Of a stretch of 18,302 nucleotides of DNA, positions 1 to 8,032 are shown one piece after another (the first letter of the stretch is position 1; each line of letters begins with the position of its first letter). A program made the position numbers and the translations under genes. This DNA comes from an uncultured Victivallales bacterium (GTDB lineage: Bacteria > Verrucomicrobiota > Lentisphaeria > Oligosphaerales > JAFGRS01). Below the pieces are notes generated by a model that saw only the letters and a program-made list of their open reading frames with translations, was not told the DNA's origin and did not search any database. The stretch lies in NCBI GenBank assembly GCA_903834675.1, contig CAILKC010000546.1, positions 1-18,302 of the forward strand. The letters run 5' to 3'.

Positions 1-65
1 CATACCGGAATGAGACTTGCCGACGCGGGTCCGATTCCGATCCGGCCGGGACGCGCCGGATCGCC

Positions 66-117
66 TGGAGGGCGGCCCTGCGTGGCCGCCGCGGCGCCGT
101 CGCAGCGGCGCCCTCCA
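66..117. repeat. Imperfect GC-rich palindrome, 26-base arms
   Basis: The outer arms TGGAGGGCG (66-74) and CGCCCTCCA (109-117) are exact reverse complements. The symmetry continues to a CCGCGG centre at 89-94, with 21 of 26 arm positions pairing. It lies downstream of uvrC with respect to transcription and one base away from a second palindrome. No T-run follows on either strand, so it is not a standard intrinsic terminator. It resembles a REP-type dispersed palindromic element, but copy number cannot be judged from one window. Confidence 0.6.
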
Positions 118-118
118 A

Positions 119-150
119 CGCCCTTAGTCCGCCGCGGCGGACGAAGGGCG
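119..150. repeat. Near-perfect 32-base palindrome
   Basis: The two 16-base arms (119-134 and 135-150) are reverse complements with one mismatch, A126 against G143. The centre is GCCGCGGC. With the adjacent palindrome at 66-117 it forms a compound inverted-repeat block about 195 bases past the uvrC stop. It could act as a bidirectional hairpin that stabilises or ends the long transcript, or be a mobile REP-like sequence. There is no U-tract. Confidence 0.65.
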
Positions 151-344
151 GAATGGGAAGCGCCTGGTGTCCTACGAGGTTGCGGCAAGTCTCATACAAG
201 GGTTCAGCCAGAGAACTGCGGTGTCCCGGCAGGGGATTCTGCCATTCGTCATTTTGGATTGGTCCTTCGACCTTCCGCGGTTCTCATACCAGCAAACCCC
301 TACGGAGCTCACTTGTGCCTGGGGCCTATGGAATATCGAGCGTA
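151..344. other. Intergenic stretch, no gene seen
   Basis: This stretch lies between the palindrome block and the uvrC stop. Open frames across it on both strands have no recognisable protein motif and no good ribosome binding site. It is less GC-rich than the genes around it, with an AT-richer segment near 240-270. I see no promoter, tRNA or riboswitch here. Together with the repeats it makes up the 344-base gene-free left edge. Confidence 0.5.
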
Positions 345-1823
345 TCACCCGACCCCTTCCGGCTCCTGCGCATCCTCGAAATGGCGGCGGATGCGCTGGG
401 CCAGCGCCGGACCGAGACCCGGTACCGCCGCGGCAATCTCGGCGGCCGTGCATTGACGGATTCGGCGCACTGAGCCAAGCGCGCGCAGCAAGTCCGCGCA
501 GCGGCGCTTTCCGACCCCCTCGATCTCGAGCAGAGCGGAGTCGGCGATGCGGCGTTGGCGCAGGGCGCGGTGGTAGGAGATGGCAAACCGGTGCGCTTCG
601 TCACGCAAGGCCTGCAACAGGCGCAGTCCGAGGTGGTGCGCCGGTAGCAGGATCGTGTCCGTACGCCCCGCCATGAAGACTTCCTCCCGGCGTTTGGCTA
701 ACCCGATCAGGGCGACCGGCCCGGCACCGACCTGCTCCAGCGCCTGGGCGGCCGCGTGTAACTGCCCGATACCTCCATCGACGACGATCAGGTCTGGCAT
801 GGGTCGTGCTTCGCGCCGGATGCGTTCGTAGCGCCGCGCCACGACTTCGCGCATCATGGCCGTGTCGTCCGTGGCATCCTCAGAGCGGATGCGGAAGCGG
901 CGGTAGTCGCTGGTGGCTGGCTTGCCGCCCCGAAAGCAGACCATGCTTCCCACCGCCAGTCGGCCGCCGATATTGGAGAGGTCAAAGCACTCGATCACCG
1001 CCGGGGCACACGATAGTTGCAGCGCCTCTTGCAGGGCCGCGACCGCCTCATCGCTGCGGCGCTCGCGATCCTCGATGGTAGCCCGGGCAAAGCGCCGCGT
1101 CGGAGCGCACACCGACTCCAGGTTCTCGATGACGTCGCGTACTTCGGCCGCCTGCTCAAAGCGCTTGGCGAGGGCCGCCTTGGTCATCTGCGCTTTCAGT
1201 TCTGCCACTACGGTCCGGCAATTGCCGCGCAATACCTCCAGCGCCGCTTCAAGCTTCTCCCCGTACAGCTCGTGGGTCACGGCGCCGGTACACGGACCGA
1301 GGCAATCCCGGATGAGGTGATCATGGCAATGCCTGCGGGCCTCGGCACCCGGCTCGCGTACCTTACAGGCGCGCAAGCCGAAGCGCCGACAGAGAAAGTC
1401 TACGGTCTGACGCAGGACCCCGGCCCGCGGAAACGGCCCGAAGTACAAGCGTTTGTCGTCCTTACGAATACGCACCAAAACAAGCCGCGGAAAGGGTTCA
1501 GAGGGATCAACGCACACGTGCAGGAAGCGCTTGTCGTCTCGCAGTTCAACGTTATACCGGGGGTCATACTGCTTGATCAAGCGCGATTCCAGGAGCAGCG
1601 CCTCGGCTTCGCTGGCGACCTCGATGGTCTCATAGGCCGTAATGCTGTGAATCAGCGCCCGCAGTTTGGCGTCTGCCTGGAGGTTTCGCGACGGCTGAAA
1701 ATACGTCGCCAGACGCTTGCGCAGGGAACGCGCTTTACCGACGTAGATAACCTGGCCGGTGGCGTTGCGGAAGATGTACACCCCCGGCTGGTTCGGGGTG
1801 TCTTGGGCGCGGAATCGCACCAT
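345..1823 (-). CDS. uvrC: Excinuclease ABC subunit C, short form
   Basis: UvrC makes the dual incisions in nucleotide excision repair with UvrA and UvrB. The 492-residue product starts with a GIY-YIG nuclease domain (GVY at 14-16, YVG at 27-29, R32, and the acidic SEAEALLLE helix at 71-79). Four cysteines follow (C153, C166, C174, C178), matching the spacing of the [4Fe-4S] ligands described in E. coli UvrC. A UVR helix pair sits near 216-237, which should contact UvrB. The RNase H-like nuclease has FDLSNIGG (D281), VDGG (D349) and HRFAISYHR, and two helix-hairpin-helix motifs end the protein (about 430-482). Family members are usually about 600 residues. Here roughly 100 residues between the UVR motif and the RNase H domain are missing, with no frameshift visible. 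It begins 15 bases after the dCMP deaminase stop and lacks a strong Shine-Dalgarno. Confidence 0.95.
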   Translation of the reverse strand: MVRFRAQDTPNQPGVYIFRNATGQVIYVGKARSLRKRLATYFQPSRNLQADAKLRALIHSITAYETIEVASEAEALLLESRLIKQYDPRYNVELRDDKRFLHVCVDPSEPFPRLVLVRIRKDDKRLYFGPFPRAGVLRQTVDFLCRRFGLRACKVREPGAEARRHCHDHLIRDCLGPCTGAVTHELYGEKLEAALEVLRGNCRTVVAELKAQMTKAALAKRFEQAAEVRDVIENLESVCAPTRRFARATIEDRERRSDEAVAALQEALQLSCAPAVIECFDLSNIGGRLAVGSMVCFRGGKPATSDYRRFRIRSEDATDDTAMMREVVARRYERIRREARPMPDLIVVDGGIGQLHAAAQALEQVGAGPVALIGLAKRREEVFMAGRTDTILLPAHHLGLRLLQALRDEAHRFAISYHRALRQRRIADSALLEIEGVGKRRCADLLRALGSVRRIRQCTAAEIAAAVPGLGPALAQRIRRHFEDAQEPEGVG

Positions 1824-1838
1824 AATGCATGCCTGAGT

Positions 1839-2378
1839 TCAGGGCTCGCCAGCCGGCTCGCAGGGGCGGGCACTGCTGTACTGCTCCAAGTCGTAGTGAA
1901 TCTCACGCTCCGGCATCGGCAGGCGGTCCAGGCAGATCCGGCTTTCGGCGAAGAACCTCTCCGCCAGGGTCTCATGGAAATCGCTAAACACCACAACCCG
2001 GCAGACCCCAGCGCCGATGAGAGCCTTGGCGCAAGCGGTACAGGGCATGTTGGTGACGTAGGCGGTGGCGCCCGACAGGTCGATGCCGTGATGTGCCGCC
2101 TGGCAGATGGCGTTGATCTCGGCATGGTTGGTGCGCACGCAGTGATCGTTGACCACGATACAGCCGTCGGTGTCGCAGTGTGGAGTCCCTGGCAGCGAGC
2201 CGTTGTAGCCCGTCGCGAGCACGAACCGGTCGCGAGCCAGGACACAGCCACAATGCATGCGGGGGCAGGTGGCGCGCTCGGAGGCAAGCATGGCCAGCTT
2301 CAGGAAGTACTCATCCCACGAGGGCCGCCGCCAGGCCGGCGGCGCCGCCCGGACGGACTTGCCGTGGTCGTCAGACAT
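1839..2378 (-). CDS. Deoxycytidylate (dCMP) deaminase, ComEB-like
   Basis: The 179-residue protein is predicted to convert dCMP to dUMP, feeding thymidylate synthesis in the cytoplasm. The zinc deaminase signature is complete: TNHAEINAI gives ligand H85 and proton-shuttle E87, and PCTAC gives ligands C113 and C116. The N-terminal RPSWDEYF and the ATGYNGSLPG stretch are typical of the dCMP/ComEB branch rather than cytidine deaminase or tRNA adenosine deaminase. Extra Cys/His residues (C38, H68, C73, C80) could hold a second, structural zinc. I chose the start at 2378 because AAGGA lies 7 bases upstream. The longer frame from 2429 has no ribosome binding site, and its extra 17 residues do not resemble the family. 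Confidence 0.9.
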   Translation of the reverse strand: MSDDHGKSVRAAPPAWRRPSWDEYFLKLAMLASERATCPRMHCGCVLARDRFVLATGYNGSLPGTPHCDTDGCIVVNDHCVRTNHAEINAICQAAHHGIDLSGATAYVTNMPCTACAKALIGAGVCRVVVFSDFHETLAERFFAESRICLDRLPMPEREIHYDLEQYSSARPCEPAGEP

Positions 2379-2468
2379 CCGCTCATCCTTCCCTCGAAAC
2401 GCCGCCAGGCTGCAACACCTGGGGGTCATGAAAGCGCCGGGGCTGCCCTCGGCGCCTGGCTTCTGCCT

Positions 2469-2837
2469 TCACTCGCTTTTTTCGCTCGCGTCAGCCTTCG
2501 CCGCCGCCGCCTCCAGGTCGCGCAACTCCGCTTCAGAGAGCGGAATGCTGCGGTGTTCATGCAGGCGATCGACGTGCTTACGCAGTTGGCGCTCGAGCTT
2601 CTCGAAGACCTCCTCGATCGCCTCGGCGGCGACATGCGAACGGCCCGTGGCATTGAGGGTGAGGTGTTTGCCGCTGACGTGCCCCTCGACAATGTGCCGA
2701 CCGCGTTCCTCGCTCAGCACCAGGCGTGCCGTGGTGAGTTTGTTGTACTCGGTGGCCAGCTTCCCGACCTTCTCCTCAACGTAGGCCCGCAGCGTTTCTT
2801 CAACCTCGAACTGACGTCCGCTTACGATGATCTCCAT
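2469..2837 (-). CDS. hpf: Ribosome hibernation-promoting factor, short form
   Basis: HPF/YfiA proteins bind the decoding site of idle 30S subunits and help park ribosomes as inactive dimers or monomers in stationary phase. The 122-residue product begins MEIIVSGRQFEVEETLRAYV, followed by VEEKVGKL, the usual opening of the S30AE fold, and continues with ARLVLSEERGRHIVEGHV and AEAIEEVFEKLERQLRKH. It lacks the C-terminal dimerisation domain of long HPF and ends in a charged Glu/Ala/Lys tail. The ribosome binding site is strong, AAAGGAG 5 bases before the ATG. It follows lptB by 59 bases, echoing the proteobacterial lptB-rpoN-hpf order without rpoN. Confidence 0.93.
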   Translation of the reverse strand: MEIIVSGRQFEVEETLRAYVEEKVGKLATEYNKLTTARLVLSEERGRHIVEGHVSGKHLTLNATGRSHVAAEAIEEVFEKLERQLRKHVDRLHEHRSIPLSEAELRDLEAAAAKADASEKSE

Positions 2838-2896
2838 GATGACTCCTTTCGTGGGTTTGACTCTCGTTCTTCGGGTGGTTGCGTTGACGGCACCGG

Positions 2897-3631
2897 TCAG
2901 CTGGTGAAAAGCGGCCCCAGGTAGACGCGTCGCGCCTGTTCATCGTTCACCAGAAAATCACTGGTCCCATGCACCAGGATCTGTCCGCTGCAGATGAGGT
3001 AGGCGCGGTCCACGATAGCCAGGGTTTCGCGGACCTGATGATCCGTGATGAGAATGCCCAGTCCGCGGTCTCGGAGATAGGCAATGATCTTCTGCACCTC
3101 GTAGACATTGATCGGGTCGATGCCGCTGAAGGGCTCGTCGAGCAGGATGAAGCGTGGGGTTGTGGCCAGGGCGCGCGTGATCTCCAGCCGACGGCGTTCG
3201 CCGCCGCTCAGCGTCATCGCCTTCTGCCGAGCCAGGGGGGTCAGTTGCAGTTCGTTGAGCAGGTCCTGCAAACGGTGTTCACGCTGAGTAGCCGTCAGCT
3301 CCAGGGTCTCAAGCACGGCCATGATGTTGTCCTGCACCGACAGTTTGCGAAACACGGAGGGCTCCTGTGACAGGTAACCCATCCCCAGGCGGGCACGCTC
3401 ATACATGGCGAGGCGCGAGACGTCCTGGCCCAGGAAGTTAATGCTGCCGGCGTTGGGAGGGATCATCCCGACGATCATGTAGAAGGTCGTGGTCTTGCCG
3501 GCGCCGTTGGGCCCCAAGAGCCCAACCACTTCCCCGGCACCGACCGTCAGAGAAACACGGTCTACCACACGTCGACCACGATAGGCCTTAACCAGGTCCC
3601 GCGTCTCCAGCAGTGGCCCATCCGCAGTCAT
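2897..3631 (-). CDS. lptB: LPS export ABC transporter ATPase LptB
   Basis: LptB is the cytoplasmic ATPase that powers extraction of LPS from the inner membrane by LptFG. The 244-residue protein has every ABC motif: Walker A GPNGAGKTT (40-48, K46), the Q-loop in YLSQEPSVFRKL, the signature LSGGERRR, Walker B FILLDEPFSGIDP, and the switch histidine in ITDHQVRE. The SQEPSVFRKL and EPFSGIDPI segments are characteristic of LptB rather than other ABC ATPases. Its ATG overlaps the lptA stop by four bases (ATGA), and AAGGAGG lies about 10 bases upstream inside lptA, so the two are probably translationally coupled. Confidence 0.97.
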   Translation of the reverse strand: MTADGPLLETRDLVKAYRGRRVVDRVSLTVGAGEVVGLLGPNGAGKTTTFYMIVGMIPPNAGSINFLGQDVSRLAMYERARLGMGYLSQEPSVFRKLSVQDNIMAVLETLELTATQREHRLQDLLNELQLTPLARQKAMTLSGGERRRLEITRALATTPRFILLDEPFSGIDPINVYEVQKIIAYLRDRGLGILITDHQVRETLAIVDRAYLICSGQILVHGTSDFLVNDEQARRVYLGPLFTS

Positions 3632-4293
3632 GGAGCTGGGACCTCCTTCTTCGCTGCCGTCCCATCCTTCTTTTCCACGGCCCCGTCCTTGGGTTTCTCA
3701 CTCAGACGAAAGACGTCATCGGTCGAGTGGGCGCGGTCCGCCGGGATGCCGAACTCGATCTGCATATTGTCACCCTCGGCCTTGAACTGCTGCTTGGAGC
3801 GGAAGTAAATGATACGCTCCGCGCCTTTGGTGAAGAACCCCTGGTCCCGGTCCTCTAGGTACGGCTTGTCGGTCAGCAGCACGCTGTCCGCTACCGTATC
3901 ATAGATCCCATTGCCCGCGGTGGCTTTCTTGGCGGTTCCCAGTTCCCGGATGACGACATTGCCCAAGGCCTCGATGCGTTGCACGCTATTCTCGGCGGTC
4001 AGGAAGACGTCCATGCGGTCTGCGTTCAGGAGGATCTGAGCGTCGGTGACGCTGACGTTGGTCTCGAAGGTGGCCAGGCGTTTGGCAAAGTCATACAGAA
4101 CGCTCTTGGCATTGATCATCAGCTTCCCGCCGCTGGCGGTAGAAAGGGTCGTACCCTTGGGCGCCGGGGGCGTCTTGACCACCGCTTCCTGGGCCAGACC
4201 GCCAAGCGCCGAGCCGAGCAATACCAGCCCACCATACCATCTACAGAATCGCTTCATCAACCGTTTCGACCCGAGGCATGCCGGGTTGTTCAT
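3628..4293 (-). CDS. lptA: LptA/OstA-like periplasmic LPS transport protein
   Basis: LptA forms the periplasmic bridge that carries LPS between the two membranes. The 221-residue protein starts with a signal peptide: basic residues near 10-18, a hydrophobic stretch at about 20-33, and likely cleavage after GGLA at 34. A beta-rich OstA-type region follows, with repeated strands such as LMINAKSVLYDF, TDAQILLNADRMDVFL and RIEALGNVVIREL. After about residue 195 it becomes a Lys/Glu/Ala tail without obvious structure. The start at 4293 has GGAGAG about 8 bases upstream. A longer frame from a GTG at 4356 touches the lptC stop but has no ribosome binding site. Identity rests on the fold pattern and on its place between lptC and lptB, since the family is poorly conserved. 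Confidence 0.8.
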   Translation of the reverse strand: MNNPACLGSKRLMKRFCRWYGGLVLLGSALGGLAQEAVVKTPPAPKGTTLSTASGGKLMINAKSVLYDFAKRLATFETNVSVTDAQILLNADRMDVFLTAENSVQRIEALGNVVIRELGTAKKATAGNGIYDTVADSVLLTDKPYLEDRDQGFFTKGAERIIYFRSKQQFKAEGDNMQIEFGIPADRAHSTDDVFRLSEKPKDGAVEKKDGTAAKKEVPAP

Positions 4294-4355
4294 TATCTTC
4301 TCTCCGCTGCGCTCTCTGGCCGTGGCTGCCTTCGTTCCTGGCACACGCCAGCCCA

Positions 4356-4904
4356 CTACGGTACTTGGGACTTTGGCACCGGCGCGTCCGCGCCCGGCCG
4401 CCGCTTCTCGGTCGCCGTCGGCCCGAACGAGTTCAGGCTGCCTCCGACTCCGCCAATCTCCATTCTGACCTCATCGCGGACGCGCAGCCGACGTTCCGAC
4501 ATCAGCATGTCGAACCCCACGCCGTACAGGGAGGTCTCGCCGCTCTCCATGCGCACCGCGTCGTGGCTTTCGACCAACCCGCTATCCTGGTGGTAGACGC
4601 AGGCGCGGGAGGTGATCTTGGCCGTCCTGCCATCCTCCAGATCAAGATGCACGGTCACCCCGACAAGCTCATAGACCGCACCTCGGATGACTGCCGACTC
4701 GCCTTGCAGGCGCCAGCGAGCCCCATTCTCTGCCCGCCCCTGAGTCTTGAAGCCCTGCAGGGTGACGACGGCTCCCTGCTGAAAATCGATACCGGCACAG
4801 GCCAAGGCGCCGACGGCCCAGAGCACGACAGGCGCACGGCCCAGCCAGCCGCTCGGCCGCGCCTTGGTTCGTGCCGCTAGTCCCGACCTGGCGTCAGAGC
4901 TCAT
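4356..4904 (-). CDS. lptC: LptC-like inner-membrane LPS transport protein
   Basis: LptC is a bitopic inner-membrane protein that passes LPS from LptBFG to LptA. The 182-residue product has a basic N-terminus, one hydrophobic segment (about 22-38), and a periplasmic beta-rich part with the pattern expected of the LptC/OstA fold (WRLQGESAVIRG, DGRTAKITSRACVYHQDSG, LYGVGFDML). A cysteine at 36 after GALA is a poor match to a lipobox, so a plain membrane anchor is more likely. The start overlaps the kdsC stop by 11 bases, with AGGAGG about 12 bases upstream. The kdsC-lptC-lptA-lptB order, also found in Proteobacteria, is the strongest support for the name. Confidence 0.75.
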   Translation of the reverse strand: MSSDARSGLAARTKARPSGWLGRAPVVLWAVGALACAGIDFQQGAVVTLQGFKTQGRAENGARWRLQGESAVIRGAVYELVGVTVHLDLEDGRTAKITSRACVYHQDSGLVESHDAVRMESGETSLYGVGFDMLMSERRLRVRDEVRMEIGGVGGSLNSFGPTATEKRRPGADAPVPKSQVP

Positions 4905-5415
4905 ACCGTTGGGCGACCTCCTGCCAGCGACCAGTCTGCTTCAGTAGCCACTCCGCAACTTCCCGTACGGCGCCCCGGCCGCCGCTGTGACGGGTCACCA
5001 GGTGAGCGGCCGCACGCACTTCGTCGGCGGCGTCAGCCACGGCTACCGCCAGCCCGACTCGCCGCAGTACCGGAACATCGATCAGATCATCCCCGACATA
5101 ACAGCATTCCTCGGCCGCGACCCCCAGTTCTGCCAGTGCTTTCCCGAGCCCGGCAAGCTTATCGGACTGCCCCTCGATCACCACGTCCAAGCGCAACTCC
5201 TGCGCCCGCTGGCGGTTCGCCTGGCTGGCGCGACCGCTCAACACGCCCACTTTGATCCCGGCGGCTTGCAGCAGCTTGATGCCAAGGCCGTCGCGAACAT
5301 CGAAGAACTTGACCTCGGCCGCGTCGGCGCCATAGCCGATGCGGCCGTCGGTCAAGACGCCGTCGATGTCCAGAAGCAGCGCACGGATGCGCTCAGCCGG
5401 GGTGGGCGTGTTCAT
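4894..5415 (-). CDS. kdsC: 3-deoxy-D-manno-octulosonate 8-phosphate phosphatase
   Basis: KdsC removes the phosphate from Kdo-8-phosphate, the third step of Kdo synthesis. The 173-residue protein is a compact HAD phosphatase without a large cap: motif [13 protein letters not shown] with D16 and D18, then [12 protein letters not shown], motif II VLSGRAS (S60), K86 in SDKLAGL, and motif [15 protein letters not shown] with D109 and D110. Length and motifs match the KdsC/YrbI family. The ATG at 5415 gives the normal length. A longer frame from 5529 only adds residues read out of the kdsA gene. It overlaps the kdsA end by 23 bases, and AAGG sits a few bases upstream of the start. Confidence 0.95.
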   Translation of the reverse strand: MNTPTPAERIRALLLDIDGVLTDGRIGYGADAAEVKFFDVRDGLGIKLLQAAGIKVGVLSGRASQANRQRAQELRLDVVIEGQSDKLAGLGKALAELGVAAEECCYVGDDLIDVPVLRRVGLAVAVADAADEVRAAAHLVTRHSGGRGAVREVAEWLLKQTGRWQEVAQRYEL

Positions 5416-6226
5416 GAATGGCCTTGAACGAGGTGAGGATGTGGCGAAGCTCTTCAAGTGAAAGCGAGTTAGCCCCGTCGGAAAGAGCCTTGGCCGGCTC
5501 CGGATGCGTCTCCAGGAACAGACCGTCAACCCCTACCGCGGCCGCCGCCCGAACCAAGGGCGCGATGAACTGCCGTTGTCCGCTGGAACTGCCCCCTGCC
5601 CCCCCCGGAAGCTGCACCGAGTGGGTGCCGTCAAAAATCACCGGCACGCCAAGCTCGGCCATGATCACCAGTGACCGCATATCGACCACGAGGTTATGGT
5701 AGCCGAAGGTCGACCCGCGCTCGGTCAGCAGGACGCGCGTATTCCCGGTCTGCTCGACCTTGCGCACCGCCGGTCCCATGTCCTCGGGGGCCATGAACTG
5801 CCCCTTCTTGATGTTGACGGGCCGCCCCGTTTCCCCGGCCGCCAGCAGCAGGTCAGTCTGCCGACACAGAAACGCGGGAATCTGCAAGATGTCCGCTACC
5901 TCTGCCACCGCTGAGGCTTGCGAACTCTCATGGATATCCGTGAGCACCGGCACGTCAAACTCCGCCTTGATGGCGGCGAGGATACGGAGGCCGTCGTCCA
6001 GTCCCTTCCCGCGAAACGAGGAGCCGCTGGTACGGTTGGCTTTGTCGAAGGACGCCTTGAAGATGTAGGGCAGACCCAACTCTCTGCACAGACCTGCCGC
6101 CGCGGCGGCAATGCGCCGACAGATGTCCAGCGACTCTGCCACACAGGGCCCTGCCACAACGATGGGTGGGGCGCCGCCGCCCACCCGTATCCCGCGGACC
6201 AGTTCAAAGGATCGAGTTGTTGCCAT
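5393..6226 (-). CDS. kdsA: Kdo-8-phosphate synthase, metal-dependent type
   Basis: KdsA condenses arabinose-5-phosphate with phosphoenolpyruvate to give Kdo-8-phosphate. The 277-residue protein carries the family hallmarks [43 protein letters not shown] and [18 protein letters not shown]. The N-terminal AGPCVAES places Cys28 where metal-dependent enzymes such as that of Aquifex have a metal ligand. The E. coli type has Asn there. The matching His, Glu and Asp ligands are present in [14 protein letters not shown] and ALSDGANSL. It starts three bases after the kdsB stop and overlaps kdsC, consistent with one operon for the pathway. Confidence 0.97.
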   Translation of the reverse strand: MATTRSFELVRGIRVGGGAPPIVVAGPCVAESLDICRRIAAAAAGLCRELGLPYIFKASFDKANRTSGSSFRGKGLDDGLRILAAIKAEFDVPVLTDIHESSQASAVAEVADILQIPAFLCRQTDLLLAAGETGRPVNIKKGQFMAPEDMGPAVRKVEQTGNTRVLLTERGSTFGYHNLVVDMRSLVIMAELGVPVIFDGTHSVQLPGGAGGSSSGQRQFIAPLVRAAAAVGVDGLFLETHPEPAKALSDGANSLSLEELRHILTSFKAIHEHAHPG

Positions 6227-6229
6227 AGG

Positions 6230-6973
6230 TCAAATCTTCCCCGCGGTGCCGAGCAGGCGTTCGACCTGGGCCACGTCGGCGGGCACATCCACCCCGACCG
6301 AGACGTGGTCGGTCTGCAAGACATAGATCCGAGCGCCGTGCTCCAGAGCCCGCAGTTGCTCCAGCATCTCACACATCTCCAACTGGCCTCGCGACCAGGA
6401 CACAAACTCCATCAGAAAGTCGCGGCGGTAGGCATACAGCCCCCAGTGCAACAGCGGCTCCACCGCCACCCCGCCCGAACGGCAGTGCGGAATCAGCGAG
6501 CGGCTGAAATACAGGGCGAAACCGCGGCCATCAACCACGACTTTGACCGCGTTGGGGTCGGCGGGGTCCCGACCGGTGAGCCGAAAGGGCACCGCCGCGG
6601 TCCCCATCTCGACGCCCGTGCCGCGCATGTGCTGCACCAGCTCGCTGAGCACGGCGGGCGGCATGAGGGGTTCGTCGCCCTGCACATTCAGGATGAGGTC
6701 CGCCTCCAGGGCTGCGACCGCCTCGGCGATACGGTCGGTCCCGGTGGCGTGGTCGCCGCGGGTCATCACGGCCGCGCCACCGAAGCCTCCGACGGCCGCC
6801 AGGATGCGCTCGTCGTCCGTGGCCACCACCACCGCGTCGATGGCACGGCAGGCGGCAACCTGCTCATAGACGCGCTGAATCATCGGCCGCCCGGCGATCA
6901 GAGCCAGCGGCTTGCCGGGGAAACGGCTGCTACCGTAGCGGGCGGGTATCACGGCGACCGTACGCTTGGACAT
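6230..6973 (-). CDS. kdsB: CMP-Kdo synthetase
   Basis: KdsB activates Kdo by joining it to CMP from CTP, making the donor for lipid A glycosylation. The 247-residue product has the nucleotide-binding signature IPARYGSSRFPGKPL at 9-23, then VVVATDDERI, GTDRIAEA, the metal-binding NVQGDEPLM, and FSRSLIPHCR, all typical of KdsB. Length fits the family (about 245-255). It starts six bases after the rfaE1 stop with a purine-rich GGGGAGTGAGAGG upstream. Placing kdsB next to kdsA and kdsC gathers the Kdo pathway except an arabinose-5-phosphate isomerase and the Kdo transferase, neither of which is in the window. Confidence 0.97.
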   Translation of the reverse strand: MSKRTVAVIPARYGSSRFPGKPLALIAGRPMIQRVYEQVAACRAIDAVVVATDDERILAAVGGFGGAAVMTRGDHATGTDRIAEAVAALEADLILNVQGDEPLMPPAVLSELVQHMRGTGVEMGTAAVPFRLTGRDPADPNAVKVVVDGRGFALYFSRSLIPHCRSGGVAVEPLLHWGLYAYRRDFLMEFVSWSRGQLEMCEMLEQLRALEHGARIYVLQTDHVSVGVDVPADVAQVERLLGTAGKI

Positions 6974-6979
6974 GGCCTC

Positions 6980-8026
6980 TCACTCCCCTTCCTGAACTGC
7001 GGCAATGGGGTCATGGAGTCCTGCGTCACGCAGCTCCGCCTCGAGTTCCGCCGCGGTGACCGCGGCCGTACCGACCTTGCCGACTACGATCCCGGCTGCC
7101 TGATTCGATACCCGTGCCGCATCCTCCGGCGTGGCCCCGGCCAATAGACTCAAGACGAACACAGCCATCACGGTGTCGCCGGCCCCCGAGACGTCGAAAA
7201 CCTGGCGGGCCCGGGTCGGAATGTGGAGCACCGCGGAGCCGCCCACAAACAGGGCCATCCCACTGCCGCCCAAGGTCACCAGCAACAACTCCGGCGCCCA
7301 GAGTTCGGACAGGCGCCTGCCGACCGCCGCCAGGGACTCGTCAGATGCCAGCGGCAGGCGAGTGGGCTGGTAGGGAATCCCAGCCAAGGCAAAGGCTTCT
7401 GAGCGATTGGGCGTCATAAGTCGTAACCCATTTACATTGAAATGGTTGACGGGATGAGGATCGAGCGTTACGAAGACTCCGTTACGGTGGCACAGCGCCA
7501 CGATCTGCTGGGTCATCGCCGGGTCCAGTACCCCCTTGGCGTAGTCTTCCAGGATCAGCGCTTCCACCGTCCCTGCGGTGAGGGCCGTCTCGAGCTCTCG
7601 CAGCAACGCCTCGCGGCAGGCCGAGGGGATCGGCGACGTGACTTCGCGGTCGATGCGGACGATCTGCTGGCTGCCGGCAATCACCCGCGTCTTGACCGTC
7701 GTCTCCCGGTCGGCCGCCGTCACCACGCCGGTCAGATCCGCCCCCGCGGCGGTCAGCAAGCCCCGCAAGGTTTCCGCATGACGATCCGTGCCGATGACCC
7801 CAAAGGCCTTGGCGGAAGCGCCCAGACTCACTAGGTTCCGCACTACGTTGGCAGCGCCTCCAGGGCTCGCAGATTCACGCCGTACCTGCACCACCGGCAC
7901 CGGCGCCTCCTGCGAAATGCGCGTCGCGGTTCCCCAGATGTAACGGTCCAGCATGAGATCGCCAACCACGCCAACCCGGCAGCCCTTAAATCGGCTGACG
8001 TAGGGGATCAGTCTTGATTCATCCAT
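6980..8026 (-). CDS. rfaE1: D-glycero-beta-D-manno-heptose-7-phosphate kinase
   Basis: The enzyme phosphorylates heptose-7-phosphate at C1 on the way to ADP-heptose for the LPS inner core. The 348-residue protein is a PfkB/ribokinase-fold kinase closely resembling the N-terminal half of E. coli HldE: GDLMLDRYIWGTATRISQEA, PVPVVQVRR, SPGGAANVV (GGAAN 56-60), QQIVRIDRE, LEDYAKGVL, TPNRSEA, and the anion hole/catalytic FDVSGAGDTVMA with D284. It has no C-terminal nucleotidyltransferase domain, so it is the split (HldA-type) form and needs a partner gene elsewhere. The ribosome binding site is GGAGGT, 8 bases before the ATG. It starts six bases after the stop of the FHA gene. Confidence 0.93.
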   Translation of the reverse strand: MDESRLIPYVSRFKGCRVGVVGDLMLDRYIWGTATRISQEAPVPVVQVRRESASPGGAANVVRNLVSLGASAKAFGVIGTDRHAETLRGLLTAAGADLTGVVTAADRETTVKTRVIAGSQQIVRIDREVTSPIPSACREALLRELETALTAGTVEALILEDYAKGVLDPAMTQQIVALCHRNGVFVTLDPHPVNHFNVNGLRLMTPNRSEAFALAGIPYQPTRLPLASDESLAAVGRRLSELWAPELLLVTLGGSGMALFVGGSAVLHIPTRARQVFDVSGAGDTVMAVFVLSLLAGATPEDAARVSNQAAGIVVGKVGTAAVTAAELEAELRDAGLHDPIAAVQEGE

Positions 8027-8032
8027 GTCGCG

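Noticed and set aside
1017..2924. 635-codon open frame on the plus strand
   Set aside because: It runs antisense through uvrC, the dCMP deaminase and hpf, all of which have clear family motifs. Long antisense frames are common in high-GC DNA, and this one shows no protein motif.
4789..4839. LptC as a lipoprotein (Cys36 in GALACAG)
   Set aside because: The residues at -3 and -2 (Ala, Leu) do not fit a lipobox well. Known LptC is a single-pass membrane protein, so a simple anchor is preferred.
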